Of a stretch of DNA of 64,000 nucleotides, positions 12,335 through 24,232 are shown piece by piece (positions within the stretch are counted from its first letter, which is position 1; every line of letters starts with the position of its first letter). Both the position numbers and the translations under genes were made by a program. This DNA comes from Rhinopithecus roxellana. Its lineage: Eukaryota > Chordata > Mammalia > Primates > Cercopithecidae. Location of the stretch: positions 49,251,030 to 49,315,029 of the forward strand of contig NC_044560.1 in assembly GCF_007565055.1 (NCBI RefSeq), read 5' to 3'. The notes below the pieces were generated by a model, which made no database searches, had not been told where the DNA came from, and worked only from the letters and a program-made list of their open reading frames with translations.

Positions 12335-12430
12335 GTTGGCTATATATGTATATATGTATATGTACATAGTATGCATATTTGCATGTATGTACTGCATGTA
12401 TATATGTGCATGTGTGTGTATATTTTTATG
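12335..12430. repeat. TA/TG-rich microsatellite
   Basis: Degenerate alternating tatatatgta and gcatgtatgt units with strong purine-pyrimidine alternation. Confidence 0.8.
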
Positions 12431-14029
12431 AAAGCAAAGACTTTGTTTGCTTGGTTCATTCACGTATCATAAATGCTCAAAAGATACTCATCAGACAGAT
12501 GAGCCAGAGACCCTGGATTTTAACTTTTACTTTGCTGCCAACCTTGAATCTAGCACTTGTGCATTATGCCAAAATGTTCTCACTAAACCCTGTTGTCATC
12601 AGAACCTAATTCAGAGACACTGTAAGTTAAGAACCTCTAAGAGAATCAAGTTTAGAGGAAAAGAGTCAAAATTTATGATCGACATAAGGTGATCTCTGCT
12701 AAAGAGTGAAATATCTGCAAATTTGGCCCCACATAAAGAGAAACTTTGGTTACCAGTTACATGTACAGGCACATCTAGTTCTTGTTTACTTAATTTATAA
12801 GCTTGCAAAACACTTTTCTTCAGAGATGGGACCTAAGAGGATTATTGTAAATCAAGAGTATAAAATACTCAATCTGTTTATCAACACTTGTTTCCACAGT
12901 TTCAAACAGGATTTGCTGACCCTAAGTTCTGAGATAGGGGTGACCTGCATTGCTGTTTTCAGAAAGTCCCAAGTTACAGCAAAAGAGACACATGGTTCTT
13001 GATTCAGAAGGATTTGTCCTCCCTTCCAAACAGCTAACTTCATTTTAAGAACAGCTATGCCTGTTTCTAAGACCTGAAGTATAAACGGTCCCATAGTTTT
13101 AGAATATTGTACTCATAGATCTAATAAGATACAGATGCACTTTCCTTTGTAAGACAATAAAAGAAAAGTGGAAGGAAACAGAACTGACATTTACTGAATA
13201 CCTACTAAGTATCTGAGCTGGTCATAAAAGAGTCATCAAAATATAGACAGAAATGAAGTCAAGAGCATAGCTGAGATAATCTTGGAAGAGATGGCAAAGA
13301 GAGAAGAGGGCCAGGAAACTAGCTATGATAAACATTAATGTTAATGGTCAAGAAAAAAAACTCTAAACTCAAGAAAAGCAGGTTAGGAAGGAGGAATCAG
13401 AGATGTAGGAAGAAAACAGAGGGGGTGACATTCCAGAAAGTCAAGGAAAGAGAATGTTAAAAGGAGGAAAAAGTGATCAATGATGTCCCATGCTGCTGAG
13501 AACTCAAGAAAGGGGAATAAAAAAAATCCTATGGACTTAGCAAAATAGAGGTCACTGATAAGCTTAATATGAAATGTTTCAGAGGGCTGATGGTGACAGA
13601 ATTCAAACTGAAGCGGGCAAGGAAGGAGTAAGAAGTGGGGAAGTACAGACCAAGAGTATAGGCGATACTTTGGAGAAACTCCACTCTAAACAGAAGGAGA
13701 AATACAGGGAAGTAGCTGGAAGTGGCTATGAAGTTATGCGAAAAGAGGTGGGATTTAAATCCAGTTCTGACTCCACCACTGAATTCTGTAAGTTGCTGCT
13801 TCTGAACCACCCTATATTGTTGTTTCTCTAAGTCTGCATGCTAATCCATAAATTCTTCCTTCTTTTTATTATGATTTGCAACAGAAGCTACTCATTGAAG
13901 TTCATCTATAGAAGAAAGTTCTGGAAGTTTTGAGTATGTCATTGCAAAACCAAATATTCACTAAGTTTGTGTTACACACTAAAATGTTCACATATAGACA
14001 TTCCAGTGACCTGCTTTCATCCTATTAAT

Positions 14030-14175
14030 GACTGTAAAATGAAGTAAGTAGGGTAGTAGAATTGTAATTTACAGATGAAGAATCTAGTAGTCATTGAGAC
14101 ATTCAGGGTAGAACAGGTACAAGAACCCAAGGCCTCTAATTCCCAGTCCCTGTCCTTGCTATTCCTCCATGCTTT
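14030..14175 (-). repeat. MIR SINE remnant
   Basis: Reverse-orientation MIR pattern: tttacagatgaagaa, then agaacccaaggcctc, then ttcccagtccctgtcct. Confidence 0.6.
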
Positions 14176-14284
14176 CCATAAGAAGGCAGGCAGGGTATGA
14201 ATGACTGACGTCTGCAGCTTGAACCCAGATCAGCCACCACCAAAACTTCCTCCTCTTACAATCATTAGTAGTAATAATAGTAGT

Positions 14285-14652
14285 TGACATGGTTTGGCTG
14301 TGTCCCCACGAATCTCATCTTGAATTGTAGTTCCCATAATCCCCATGTGTTATGGGAGGAACCTGGTGGGAGGCAACTGAATTATGGGGGTGGTTACCCT
14401 CATGCTGTTTTTGTGATAGTGACTTCTCACGAGATCTGATGGTTTCATAAGGGGCTTTTCCTCCTTTTGCTCAGCCCTTCTCTCTTTTGCTGCCATGTGA
14501 AGAAGGATGTGCTTGTTTCCCTTTCCACCATGATTGTAAGTTTCCTGATGCCTCCCCAGCCCAAAGAACTGTGAGTCAATTAAACCACTTTCCTTTATAA
14601 ATTACCTAGTCTAAGGTATTTCTTCACAGCAGTGCAAGAATGGGCTAATAGA
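14285..14652 (+). mobile_element. Solo LTR, MST type (ERVL-MaLR)
   Basis: 368-bp LTR starting tgacatggtttggctgtgtc and ending gggctaataga. The segment gccatgtgaagaaggatgtg fits MST rather than THE1. Perfect 5-bp target duplications gtagt flank it (14280-14284, 14653-14657). No internal retroviral sequence is attached. Confidence 0.9.
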
Positions 14653-14739
14653 GTAGTAGTGGTCATCATCATTGTCATGATTCAGTTTACAAAGCCCCAC
14701 CAAATATATTACCTCTTCTAAACTCAAAATAAATCCTGA

Positions 14740-14885
14740 GAGGTGTCACGGGCTGATTCTCCATTACTATCCTATGTTACAATGAGGAAAATGGGTTTCA
14801 CACAATGATACACGTTGGAGCTGAGATTTGAATCCAGGTCTCCAAACTATAAATCTAGTGTTATTTTCTTTGGCTTAGTGGTTTA
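14740..14885 (-). repeat. MIR SINE remnant
   Basis: Reverse MIR: caatgaggaaaatggg, then ggagctgagatttgaatcca, then ggtctccaaactataa. Confidence 0.7.
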
Positions 14886-15338
14886 TAAATGCTTAATCCC
14901 TTTAAGAAAATATTGACTGTTAGGGCCCCCTTCACAGAAATACACGCAGAATTATGTAATCAGCAAAACAGTACATAATTTCAAGAGGTTCATTCATGAT
15001 CTGAAATTAGGAATCCCTTTTCTAGGTTATATGGTCTCTATGCCAACTAATATGCTAGTTGATAGGGTTATGTGACATAATCCCTCTCAACGGTAATTGT
15101 AATTCATGACTAATTGCAAGGGCAATGTAACTAAAGACTCCTAGAAGGGAATGCCTATGAAGCTTTTCTCAAACTCCTTGTCAAGATCAATCCTCCTTTT
15201 CTACACACCCTGATAACGCACTACTTATATTTTAGTACAGTATGCATTTATTCTACTCTGTGTAGGTGTGCTGATCCTATCAGAATGTAAGCCACTTAGT
15301 GGAATGGAAATGTCTGATATACTAACTACAACAATCAT

Positions 15339-15532
15339 TTATTTATTCATTTTTTATTATACTTTAAGTTCTAGGGGACATGTGCACAATGTGCAGGTTT
15401 GTTACATATGTATACATGTGCCATGTTGGTGTGCTGCACTCATTAACTCATCATTTACATTAGGTATTTCTCCTAATGCTATCCCTCTCCCATTCCCCCA
15501 CCCCACGACAGGCCCCGGTGTGTGATGTTCCC
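15339..15532 (-). mobile_element. 5'-truncated L1, 3' end only
   Basis: Reverse complement of an L1 3' UTR: attatactttaagttctagg, then tgttacatatgtatacatgt, ending gtgtgatgttcccc. Imperfect target duplications are aacaatcattta before and aacaattactttt after. Confidence 0.9.
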
Positions 15533-15599
15533 CAACAATTACTTTTATCATTACCATTTTTTAGTTGAACACCTATTACAGCTTGACTCTTAATCATCA

Positions 15600-15780
15600 C
15601 TCTGTGTCACCCACTATTCTAATTCATTTAATTTTCTCAACAACCTTATGAAATGTTTACTATTATTCCCTTTACAGTGAGGTACTAAGGCACAGAGGTT
15701 AAGTAAATAGCCCAGACACACAAAGTGAATAAGGGGCAAAGCTGAGGCAAAGGCAATTTGGCTTCAGAGTTTATTAGTGG
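15600..15780 (-). repeat. MIR SINE remnant
   Basis: Reverse MIR: ctcaacaaccttatgaaatg, then tacagtgaggtactaaggca, then gaggttaagtaaatagccca. Confidence 0.8.
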
Positions 15781-15904
15781 CCACCTTAGACTATCTCTCT
15801 TTTGTCCTGTGCTAGCTACCTGGGTTTCTCTGATAATTCTATAAAAAGTATCTTACTTTACTTAAACTGCCTGACAACTAAGCATTATCAGCATGAAAAT
15901 TCAT

Positions 15905-16690
15905 TCATTTATTATTTTTTTAAAGTTTTTATTTCAAAATAATTTTAGATTTACACAAGTTACAAAAATGGTAGACAGAGTTCGCTTTTACTCTTCACCT
16001 AAGAAATTACCATAAATAACAATACTATTAATCTCTATTTGAATTTCAGCAGTTTTCCTCCACCAATATCCTTTTTCTGGTCCAGAGTTGAATCCATGAT
16101 TATATATTGCTTATAGCTGTGGTACCTCCCTAAGTCTCCTCCAATCTAGGACAGTTCTTCAGTATTTAAGTTTCTTAATTTTCCTTTGGAGCAAACTGGC
16201 TAATAGCTTTGTGGGATGTCAATCTAGGTTTGCCTGATGCTTCCCATGTTTACATTGAGTTTAATCATTTTGGGCAAGAACATGGCAGAAATGATGTTGT
16301 ATCCTTATCAGTGCATCATAAAAGGAGATACGTGACATCACAACATGTTATTGCTGGTGTTGTTAACTTTCGTCGTTTGGGTAAGGTGGTGTCTGCCATA
16401 CTTATATACTACTGGAAAGTTATTATTTTCCTCTTCATCTTAATTAGTATCTTGTGCTGAAATCCTCTGGGTTTATGAAAATATCCTGCTTCCCACTTTT
16501 TGAATTTTAGCATCCATTTATGATTCTTGCCTACAACATTTATCTGTGTAGTGTTTACCTAATGATGATTTTCTATTTCCATGATTTCTTCTACATTTAT
16601 TCATTGTAAGGCTACTGTCCTGACAGTGAAGAGGAAGACCTGTTATTTCTTCCTCGTTTATTTCCTTCTTCAGTAATTTACTTACGGAGT
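15905..16690. mobile_element. Old L1 (L1M-type) 3' fragment
   Basis: Diverged copy of a common mammalian L1M 3' region: caaaataattttagattta, then agtctcctccaatct, then gaaatgatgttgtatcctta and aaggtggtgtctgcca. Family and orientation are from memory. Confidence 0.55.
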
Positions 16691-16999
16691 TATTTACTTA
16701 TGGACTTATTTTATGCTATTACTGTTTATTTTATCCTAAGTAGGCCACTGAGAGATTCTTAAAGCTGGTTCCAATGTACCTTAACAATCCTTTGTTGAGT
16801 AACTTCTTTCTTTCTGGCACCATAATTTTACTGCCCCAGCACAGACTCAGCCATCTTTCTAAGAAGTCCTGATTACTTTTATTGGAGAAATGGGAGGGAG
16901 AATGGTACTTAGAATCCAGTACCTGTGAGATAGGTACACACATTGCTACTATCGGGCCATTGCTTCCAGGCTATCTCAGCAGACAGAGCTAGGGAGTAT

Positions 17000-17100
17000 A
17001 TGCATGTATATTCACGCATGAATATACATATCTATATTTACTTATATTTATATCCAGTGTGTTTGTGTGTGTGTGTGTGTGTGTTTATATATATAAAAAA
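17000..17100. repeat. TA-rich and (TG)n microsatellite
   Basis: Roughly 14 TG units (17058-17085) flanked by ta-rich repeats; a potential Z-DNA-forming and polymorphic run. Confidence 0.85.
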
Positions 17101-17130
17101 TCATAAGTTGATACTGACACCATAAGGTTC

Positions 17131-17272
17131 ATTCTAACCTTTTCCTTTTCCCATTTGTGAGGAACATGGCTCTCATTATCCACAATATATTGATTTCTTC
17201 AATTCTAACCTTTTCCTTTTCCCATTTGTGAGGAACCTGGCTCTCACTATCCACAATATATTGATTTCTTCG
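17131..17272. repeat. 71-bp tandem duplication, two copies
   Basis: Copies at 17131-17201 and 17202-17272 both run from attctaaccttttccttttc to tatattgatttcttc. They differ at only a few positions (aacatgg/aacctgg, cattatc/cactatc and the last base). Confidence 0.95.
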
Positions 17273-17740
17273 CTCAACTGTAGCATACACATAAAGAGTT
17301 GTCACTATAGCTAACATATATACCTATGAAAAACAAATTTACCAATTAGAATATAATATTTATGGATGGTTATATTTTCTTTAGCCATATGGCATACAGT
17401 TAAAATATTATTTCCCAAAGTTACTTAGGTTCTGTTCTTTTCTTTTCTTTTCCCAACCCCATTTGAAATACAGGAGTTTCACTTTTTACTGTGCGCATTT
17501 CATTTTGCCCACGCCAGCATACACACATATCCTGGCTATCTATCTATCATCTATTTATCGGGGTATCAGGGATATGAGGCATCACAATGATTCTAAGAGT
17601 TACAGTTATATAAAAAGGTATACTCAGAGAAGTGTCATTTCTTCCTACTACCATGGTCCCATTCCCACATTCTTTCTACCCTATTCCTACCCACCCCCTG
17701 TAGGTAACTTATCTTATTATTTTCTGGTTTAAACTTCCTG

Positions 17741-18044
17741 TTTTTTTTTTTTTTTTTTTTTTTTTTTGAGATGGAGTCTCACTTATTGCCCAGGCTGGAG
17801 TGCAATGGCGCAATCTCTGCTCACTGCAACCTCCAAATCCTGGGTTTGAGCAATTCTCCTGCCTCAACCTCCCAAGCAGCTGGATTATAGCCACACACCA
17901 CCACGCCCAGCTAACTTTTGTATTTTTAGTAGAGATGGGGTTTCACCATGTTGGCCAGGCTGGTCTCGAACTCTGACCTCATGATCTGCCTGCCTCGGCC
18001 TCCCAAGGTGCTAGGATTACAGGATTGAGTCACCGCGCCTAGCC
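17741..18044 (-). mobile_element. AluS-like
   Basis: Reverse-complement Alu with a 27-nt T tract and terminal gtcaccgcgcctagcc. The 9-bp duplication acttcctgt occurs at both ends (17733-17741, 18045-18053). It sits about 530 bp downstream of the 62-bp FGGY exon in transcript direction. Confidence 0.9.
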
Positions 18045-18179
18045 ACTTCCTGTATGTCTTTTACAAAAATGAATAGATACACATTTATTTTCTTATGTCT
18101 TTCTTTTCACACGAAAGGGAGTATACTATAAATACTTTTTTGCACTCAGCTTGCTTCAAAATATTCTAGAAATCACTCC

Positions 18180-18315
18180 GTATCAGTTATTATCTTCAGT
18201 TTTACAGATGAAGAGACAGGCATAAAGAGGTTAAGTAACTAGCTTAAGGTCCTATATCTATTAAGGAGTAAGGCTGGGATGTGAAACTAAGAAGTTTTGA
18301 CTCCAGAATCCATAG
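18180..18315 (-). repeat. MIR SINE remnant
   Basis: Reverse MIR: tttacagatgaagagacagg, then agaggttaagtaactagct, then gactccagaatcc. Confidence 0.75.
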
Positions 18316-18570
18316 TCCTCCTTCTACATCAGAGTTTCTTATCCATAGTCCCTGGGTGTATCTTTGGGGAATCTCTAGGTTCTCTAAGTTCTCTGACATC
18401 ATTTAAAGAATTAATACATGGACCTTCTGGATCATCCAGATGACTATCTTTCAAGCACTAAAGGCATTTTCATTGTCCATAGGATCTGAAAATCACCCAA
18501 CTACCCAACATAAATGCTCTCAATGCAGTCACACCAGGAATGCTTTAGATGGAACAGAGACAGCAGTTAC

Positions 18571-18632
18571 CTGGCTGTGGCCTTTACTTGTAGTTCTGGA
18601 AAAGCAGCATGGCCTTCTACCATGTGGTCTAT
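18571..18632 (-). CDS. FGGY: FGGY coding exon, 62 bp (phase 0-2)
   Basis: On the minus strand the acceptor ctcttatttttcag lies just before 18632 and the donor CAG|gtaact just after 18571. The exon encodes IDHMVEGHAAFPELQVKATA plus two bases (AG) of a split arginine codon that the next exon completes. This matches the stretch that follows ...VTGKL in human FGGY as I recall it, with Q to E in HMVQGH. The size, 20 codons plus 2 nt, explains why it is invisible as an ORF. The intron to the previous exon is 25,846 bp (18633-44478). The donor has +4 C where GTAAGT has G, slightly weaker than the other two donors. Skipping this exon alone would shift the frame. Confidence 0.95.
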
Positions 18633-19619
18633 CTGAAAAATAAGAGATATGGGTCAATTTTACAGCTTCTCTAATTTATGTATAAGATAGAAAAATTTAT
18701 ATTAAAATGAGTATGTTTCTTTCAACTCTTTGTCCATACAGGATCCAAGAACATTAAAATGCCAATGTAGCAAGAGTGCCTCAGCTAAAAGAAATTTAGC
18801 TTTGATTAACCTAGTGCTAGCCTCTTAAATATATAAAACAAAGAAGTTTAGAGTGAAGAGCAAAAGGAAATGAAATTCCCAAGGCTAAACTGGTAGCAGT
18901 AGGTTAGCATTAGGTCCAAGAATGAGGAGTAAGAAAGAAAGGGTAACTTATGTCAAATGGTGGGGGGTCTGAGTGTTAAAAGCACTAATCTTTTCTGGAT
19001 CACATCATTTCCCCTTCTTGATCCAGGCTGTCATCCCTGGGCAATGTCAAACTTCGAATTACTCACTGTGTCTTACTAATGGAGAAGCTGAATGAAAGAG
19101 ACTATGATGAGGGTTTTTGAAAAAACCCTCATTAAAAAGATTTTTTCTGAAACCCTCAGTTAAAAAAAAAAATGAGATGCCCCAGAGCTGTCAGGAGAAA
19201 CTCTCCTGACTGAACAATCGTCACATGGGAAACACAGCTCTCCAAGGACAGAAATGTCTGAGCTCTGCAGACAATCACCCTCTCATTTGAAATTCCAGGT
19301 CTAGGATCTTATTCCTTAATCCACTTGGTGGCTCTAAACAAAATAGTACAAAATACGTATCAGGGACAGAAATGTTTCTCCATGCAGTTACTCTGCTTGC
19401 CATAACACACCCAAGCAACACTGTGCTTGAGTTCCTGAACCTCATCTATGTATTTTCTGAATGTTTACTTGAGTTTCTAGAATGCTAAAACAACCATTCT
19501 GATAGATTTATTTTCATTCCAACTAGGAAAAGACTTGCTCTTTTGGCTGCACAGGGATAGGCTCTCTGAGCATGTTTCCTGAGAGCTAGGGCTGTGTAAA
19601 GAACAAGATAATTTGTTCA

Positions 19620-19725
19620 GGAGCCACAGAGGCCAGGGTTGGGTTCTGGCTCTGAATCTCACTAGCTGAGTGACTTTGTGCAAGTCACTAAACTGTTTTG
19701 AACCTCCATGGCCTCCTTTTAAACA
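19620..19725 (+). repeat. MIR SINE remnant
   Basis: MIR core: gggttctggctctgaatctc, then gtgactttgtgcaagtcact, then gaacctccatgg. Confidence 0.75.
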
Positions 19726-19754
19726 GGATTTCTAGGAAGCTAAGTGGGTCTACT

Positions 19755-20115
19755 TGATATGGTTTGTCTCTGTCCCCACCAAAATCTCATCTTGAATTGT
19801 AGCTCCCATAAATCTCACATGTTGTGGGAGGGACCCCGTGGGAGACAACTGAATCATGGGGACAGTTTCCCCCATACTGTTCTCGTGGTAGTGAATAAGT
19901 CTCATGAGATCTGATGGTTTTATAAGGGGTTTCCTCTTTCACTTGGCTCTCATTCTCTCTTGTCTGCTGCCATGTAAGATGTGCCTTTCGCCTTCTGCCA
20001 TGATTGTGAGGCCTCCCCGGCCACGTGGAACTATGAGTCCATTAAACCTCTTTTCTGCATAAATTACTCAGTCTCAGGTATGTCTTTATCAGCAGCATGA
20101 AAGCGGACTAATACA
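19755..20115 (+). mobile_element. Solo LTR, THE1 type (ERVL-MaLR)
   Basis: 361-bp LTR starting tgatatggtttgtctctgtc and ending gcggactaataca, with caactgaatcatgggg and tgaataagtctcatgagatc. Perfect 5-bp duplications ctact flank it (19750-19754, 20116-20120). No internal retroviral sequence is present. Confidence 0.93.
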
Positions 20116-20224
20116 CTACTATAGTGCCAACAGTAGTATAAATGATATCATGTGAAATATACTGACTCATTTCCCATACATCAGTACTAACTTAAGCATT
20201 GTACACACATGACTCTACTTCATT

Positions 20225-20400
20225 TATTCCTTACGGCACTTCTATGAGGAAGATACTATTCTTCATTATGGAGATGAGGAAACTGAGATCAAAGAGATTT
20301 AATATCTTGCCCAACGTCACAGAAAAGTAATGACAAATCTAGGTCTCAAACGGAGGTCTCTATATTTTAAGACCTTGTTCTTAACCACCATGTCATATTG
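20225..20400 (-). repeat. MIR SINE remnant
   Basis: Reverse MIR: ggagatgaggaaactgagat, then cttgcccaacgtcacag, then aatctaggtctcaaacgg. Confidence 0.75.
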
Positions 20401-22099
20401 TCTACTGAACTTCCAGGTATAAGTTGTTGAATACCACTGGTGCAGTTTTTGTGGAAATGTTTCAAAATGATATAAAAGACATGGGTCATTTCAATGAAAA
20501 AAAAAAAAAACACGCAGTTATTGAATATTTATCTCCTTCGGGTTCAACTCTGCATTACTGTGATGAAGCATATCCTCATCACACTCTGGATCCCCTGAGT
20601 TTGCAATCCATTGCAAGCACCAAGATAAACTCACTGGGAACAGTAATGGATAATTACAGGCATTACTTGATTTGATGCTAATTTTTATGGGAAGTGCTTT
20701 AGGAGTTCGGAGAAGAGAGATTTAAATGAGCTTCCAGGAGTAAGCTAGAACCTAGCATGTGTGGTGTAAGCATGAATGCAGTTATTTAGTCTTTACTAAA
20801 TGCCTAATGTGCTGCCAGGAACTGTGCACCTACGTTCTGGAGATACACTGAAAAATAAGAAATAGTTATGATGCATAGTAGCATAAAGTGAGAGATCAAT
20901 CATTTGGCAATTATTATATGGTTGGAGTAGGCGAAGCTTCAGCTGAAAGGCCAAAAATAGGTAGAGTTTGGAGGAGTAGAGGGCTAGAGGCAAGGCATGA
21001 CCGAAAGGAGGCTGGTTAGTAGAGACATGAAGATAAAGACATATATGATTTGAATGGCAAGGGACTGGTTTAGCCTCATGCCTGCATATCATGGGTGGTC
21101 AATAAAGGTTTGTGGAATAAATGTGGGATGAGTGAACCACAGGAAAAGCATAGATAGCACCATGTACTTCTCCTTGGTAGCACTTACCACACTTTGCATT
21201 TGTATCTATTTGTGCTGCACATACATTGGTTATAGGATTACTGTATGTTAAATTACAGAATTAGTAAAATGGTGAAAATATGGATGAACAAAGAAGGCAA
21301 AGGCAGACAGTGTGTCTTGAATGTCATAAGCGTTTATACTTTTATTAAAGGTCATAAAAATTATTCTGATTTGGAGAGAAAAATGATGAAAAGTTAAGAA
21401 AAATGTGGTAATATATGAAGGACAGGGAGATGACCAGGCATGGAGAACAGGAAATGCAGACAAAGATCACAGGCTGGCAATGGGAATATAAGGCACAGAT
21501 ATTTTCTATCCTTACTCTACTGTAGCATCTATCAAGTTGTTTTACAATCCTTAGTTATATGTCTGTCTCCTACCCTATACTCTGAGCTCTTTCAAAGCAA
21601 GAGCATCACTATTTTCCACTCCTCAGAATCAGAGCAATGCCTGACATCTGTAACAAATGAATGAATGAGCCATATTTTGTAACAATTAAAAATGCTGACC
21701 AAAATACAGGAAATAATTCTCTGAAGACACTGGAAAGTGGCCAAAACCAGGTAGAAACTGGAGAGGAATGGACACAAGGAAGGAAAAAACAGTACCTTGT
21801 ACGTTTCCTGATTTTATACATTTTTGCCCATGGGTGGACCCCAGTCAGTGCCATGCAAGGTAACTAATACTTAGACAGAAATACACAGTCTTTCTGATTA
21901 AGAAATGAGAGGTTAGAGTTCAAGGCAACCATAGTAGCTACAAAGTAAGTCGTGGAGGGGATGTCAGAAAGAGAGAGCCATAGAAAGGGAATGCAACACT
22001 GTGCCTATAAATGCTACCGTAATTTCTGGATAATCTCCCAATTACATGTGCATGGGAACACCATAAGTAGTCCAGCTAAGGGTAAAATAATGCAACAGA

Positions 22100-23125
22100 G
22101 ATTTTAGGACATGTTCATCACAGGAGAGTAACAAAACTTGAAGTTTGAGTTCAGCCAAATAAACTGCCTGCTAAACCAAAAAATCAATACTCAAAAGAGA
22201 AATAGAAATAATACAATGTGTCTAGAATATATCAATCACAAAGTCCAAAATATGACCCCAAATCATTGTACATATTGAGGAATAGGAAAATGTAATCCAT
22301 ACTTAAGAGAAAAGCCACTTAGTGAACACTAAATCTGAGGTGACACAGGTGTTAGAATATAAGAATTTTAAAGTAGGTAATTTAACAATGCTTAAAGATG
22401 TAAAAGAAAATATTCTCATAGTTATTAAACAGAGAGGAAACAGCAAAGAAACTATTAAAAATGGAAATGTAATAGTATTGATTAAATACAGTATCTGAAA
22501 TAAATATATAGTAGATGGGCCTAAGAGCTGATTGGAGATGACAAACAAAAGTGTCCGCAGTGAGAGTGAGACATAGACTGGGAGACTTAGAGAGAAAGGA
22601 CAGAGAGAATATACATTGAAAAAATTAACACCCCGAGTCTCTCAGGTGCGTGGGAGACAACAGCCAAAGGTACCATATATGTGGAACTGGAGTCACAGTA
22701 AGAGGGAAGAGAGTGAGGAGAAGAAACAAACAAATTGAAGAAAGATGAATGCAAAGAAGACCATGCCATACCATAATGAAAGCCAAAGATTAAGAAGTCA
22801 ACCATTATTTTTGTCATTCTTTCCCTTATAATGTCAGAATACAAAATACTGACATTTTTAGGTGTTGATGGAAAAAAAAAACCTGTAAACCAAGAATTCC
22901 CTATTGAGCAAAAATATCTTTCAAGGCAGCATATAAAATAAATGCATTGAAAAAAAATGAAGAGATTGCCTTTTGCCAGTTGACCTGCACTGTAAGACAT
23001 GCTAAGACAAGTTCTTTAGGCTTGGGAAAAGATATCACATGGAAACTTAAATTTTCAGAAAGAAAGGAATAGCAAAAAGATTATGTTTTATTTCTCAGAA
23101 TTTCTTTAAAACATTTATGTCTCTT
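22100..23125 (+). mobile_element. HAL1/L1M-type fragment, first part
   Basis: Old LINE sequence resembling the end of a HAL1 or L1M ORF1 region: gaattccctattgagcaaaa, then tatctttcaaggcagcat, then gacctgcactgtaagacatg and agttctttaggcttggg. It seems to continue beyond the MLT1 LTR. Subfamily is from memory. Confidence 0.55.
22465..22672 (+). repeat. Inverted repeat arm 1
   Basis: About 205 bp, from attaaatacagtatctgaaa through ctgattggagatgacaaac to gagtctctcaggtgcgtggg, that reappears in reverse complement at 25727-25935 with an estimated 85% identity by eye. Confidence 0.85.
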
Positions 23126-23535
23126 TGACATGGACTAAACTGTGTTCACCTCAAATTCATATATGGAAACCTCAGCCCCCAATGTGACTGTATTTAGAGA
23201 CAGGGCTTTTATGGTGGTAATTAAGGTTAAACAGGTCATAACAGTGGGGCCTTAGTCTGATATAACTGGTATTCTTATAAGAAAAGGAAGGAATACAATC
23301 ATTTTCTCTTCATATACACATACTGAGTAAAGGCCATGTGAGGTCACAGAAGGCAGCCATCTACAAGGTAGGAAGGGAGCCCTCACCAGAAACTGCATTT
23401 GCCAGCACCTTGATCACAGACTTTTAGCCTCCAAAACTGTAAGGAAATAAATGTCTGTTGTTTAAGCCACCCAGCCTGTGGTATTTTGTTTTGGTAGTCA
23501 GTTGACTACTGTGGTAGCCAGAGTAGACTAATACA
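23126..23535 (+). mobile_element. MLT1 LTR (ERVL-MaLR)
   Basis: About 410 bp from tgacatggactaaactgtg through ggccatgtgaggtcacag and gccagcaccttgatcacag to gtagactaataca. The order matches MLT1. Flanking 5-mers do not match, so either the target duplication has decayed or the ends are slightly off. It splits the surrounding HAL1-like repeat. Confidence 0.8.
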
Positions 23536-24060
23536 TTGTTTAAAGCAAACAATATGACAACTATTCATATCGACCTAACTATTTCATTGTTGGGTTTATA
23601 GCATATGTAGATATCACACACAAAACTACAGCCTAAAGAGCTGGGATACGAGTGGTAAGGAGAACTATACAGTTGAAGAGTATTTATACCTTTCATGAAG
23701 TATCATAATATGCATTCAAGGTAGGCTGAAAAGTTTAGGATATTTATTATAATTACTAAAGCAACCATTAAAAAATAATGCAAAAAGATGTGTAAAAACC
23801 CAAGACACCAATAGATAACTTAAAATTGAATTCTTAAAATTGAAAAATAGTCATTTAATCCAAAAGAACTCAGGAAGGAAAGACAGAAGTGATCACAGAA
23901 AACAAATAACAAAATGAAAGATCTAAATCAAATCGTATTTATCTTTACGTAAAGTATCTAAACAACCCAAGTAAAATTCAGAGATCACAAAACTGAAAAG
24001 CAAGACTCAACTATATATGCTGTGTACAAAAAATACACTTTACATAGACCAGGATAAGAA
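23536..24060 (+). mobile_element. HAL1/L1M-type fragment, second part
   Basis: Continues the older LINE after the LTR: cattgttgggtttatagcat, then gcattcaaggtaggctgaaa, ending in A-rich, diverged sequence. Confidence 0.45.
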
Positions 24061-24097
24061 CAGTGCCATAGGTGGTTTGCCCAACAGTGCTAGGAGT

Positions 24098-24232
24098 GGA
24101 AGAAGGAAGGAAAGGGAAGGGGAAGGGGAAGGGGAAGAGGAAGGGGAAAGGGAAGGCAGGGGAAGGGGAAGGGGAAGGCAAGGGAAAGGAAAGGAAAGCA
24201 AAGGAAAACAAAGGAAAGGAAAGGGAGAGAGA
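24098..24232 (+). repeat. Polypurine GGAAG/GGGGAA tract
   Basis: About 135 bp of almost pure purine on the + strand, interrupted by four C residues. The units gradually change from ggggaa to ggaaa. Open frames here are by-products of the repeat. Confidence 0.95.

Larger units (their letters stand above)
2025..18570 (-). other. FGGY: FGGY intron, 16.5 kb
   Basis: Contains four antisense-strand Alus, the 3'-deleted L1, the DPH3 retrocopy, an MST LTR, two L1 fragments and several MIRs, all listed separately. Stretches 3200-5000, 5810-6290, 10465-11020 and 11985-14280 hold no exon or RNA gene that I recognise. A TG-rich run sits at 3669-3728, and an AT/TG-rich microsatellite at 12335-12430. The purine-rich stretch 13240-13760 resembles diverged old interspersed repeat sequence that I cannot name. 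Confidence 0.7.

Noticed and set aside
14285..20115. A MaLR provirus bounded by the two LTRs
   Set aside because: Different target duplications and subfamilies, with no internal retroviral sequence between them.
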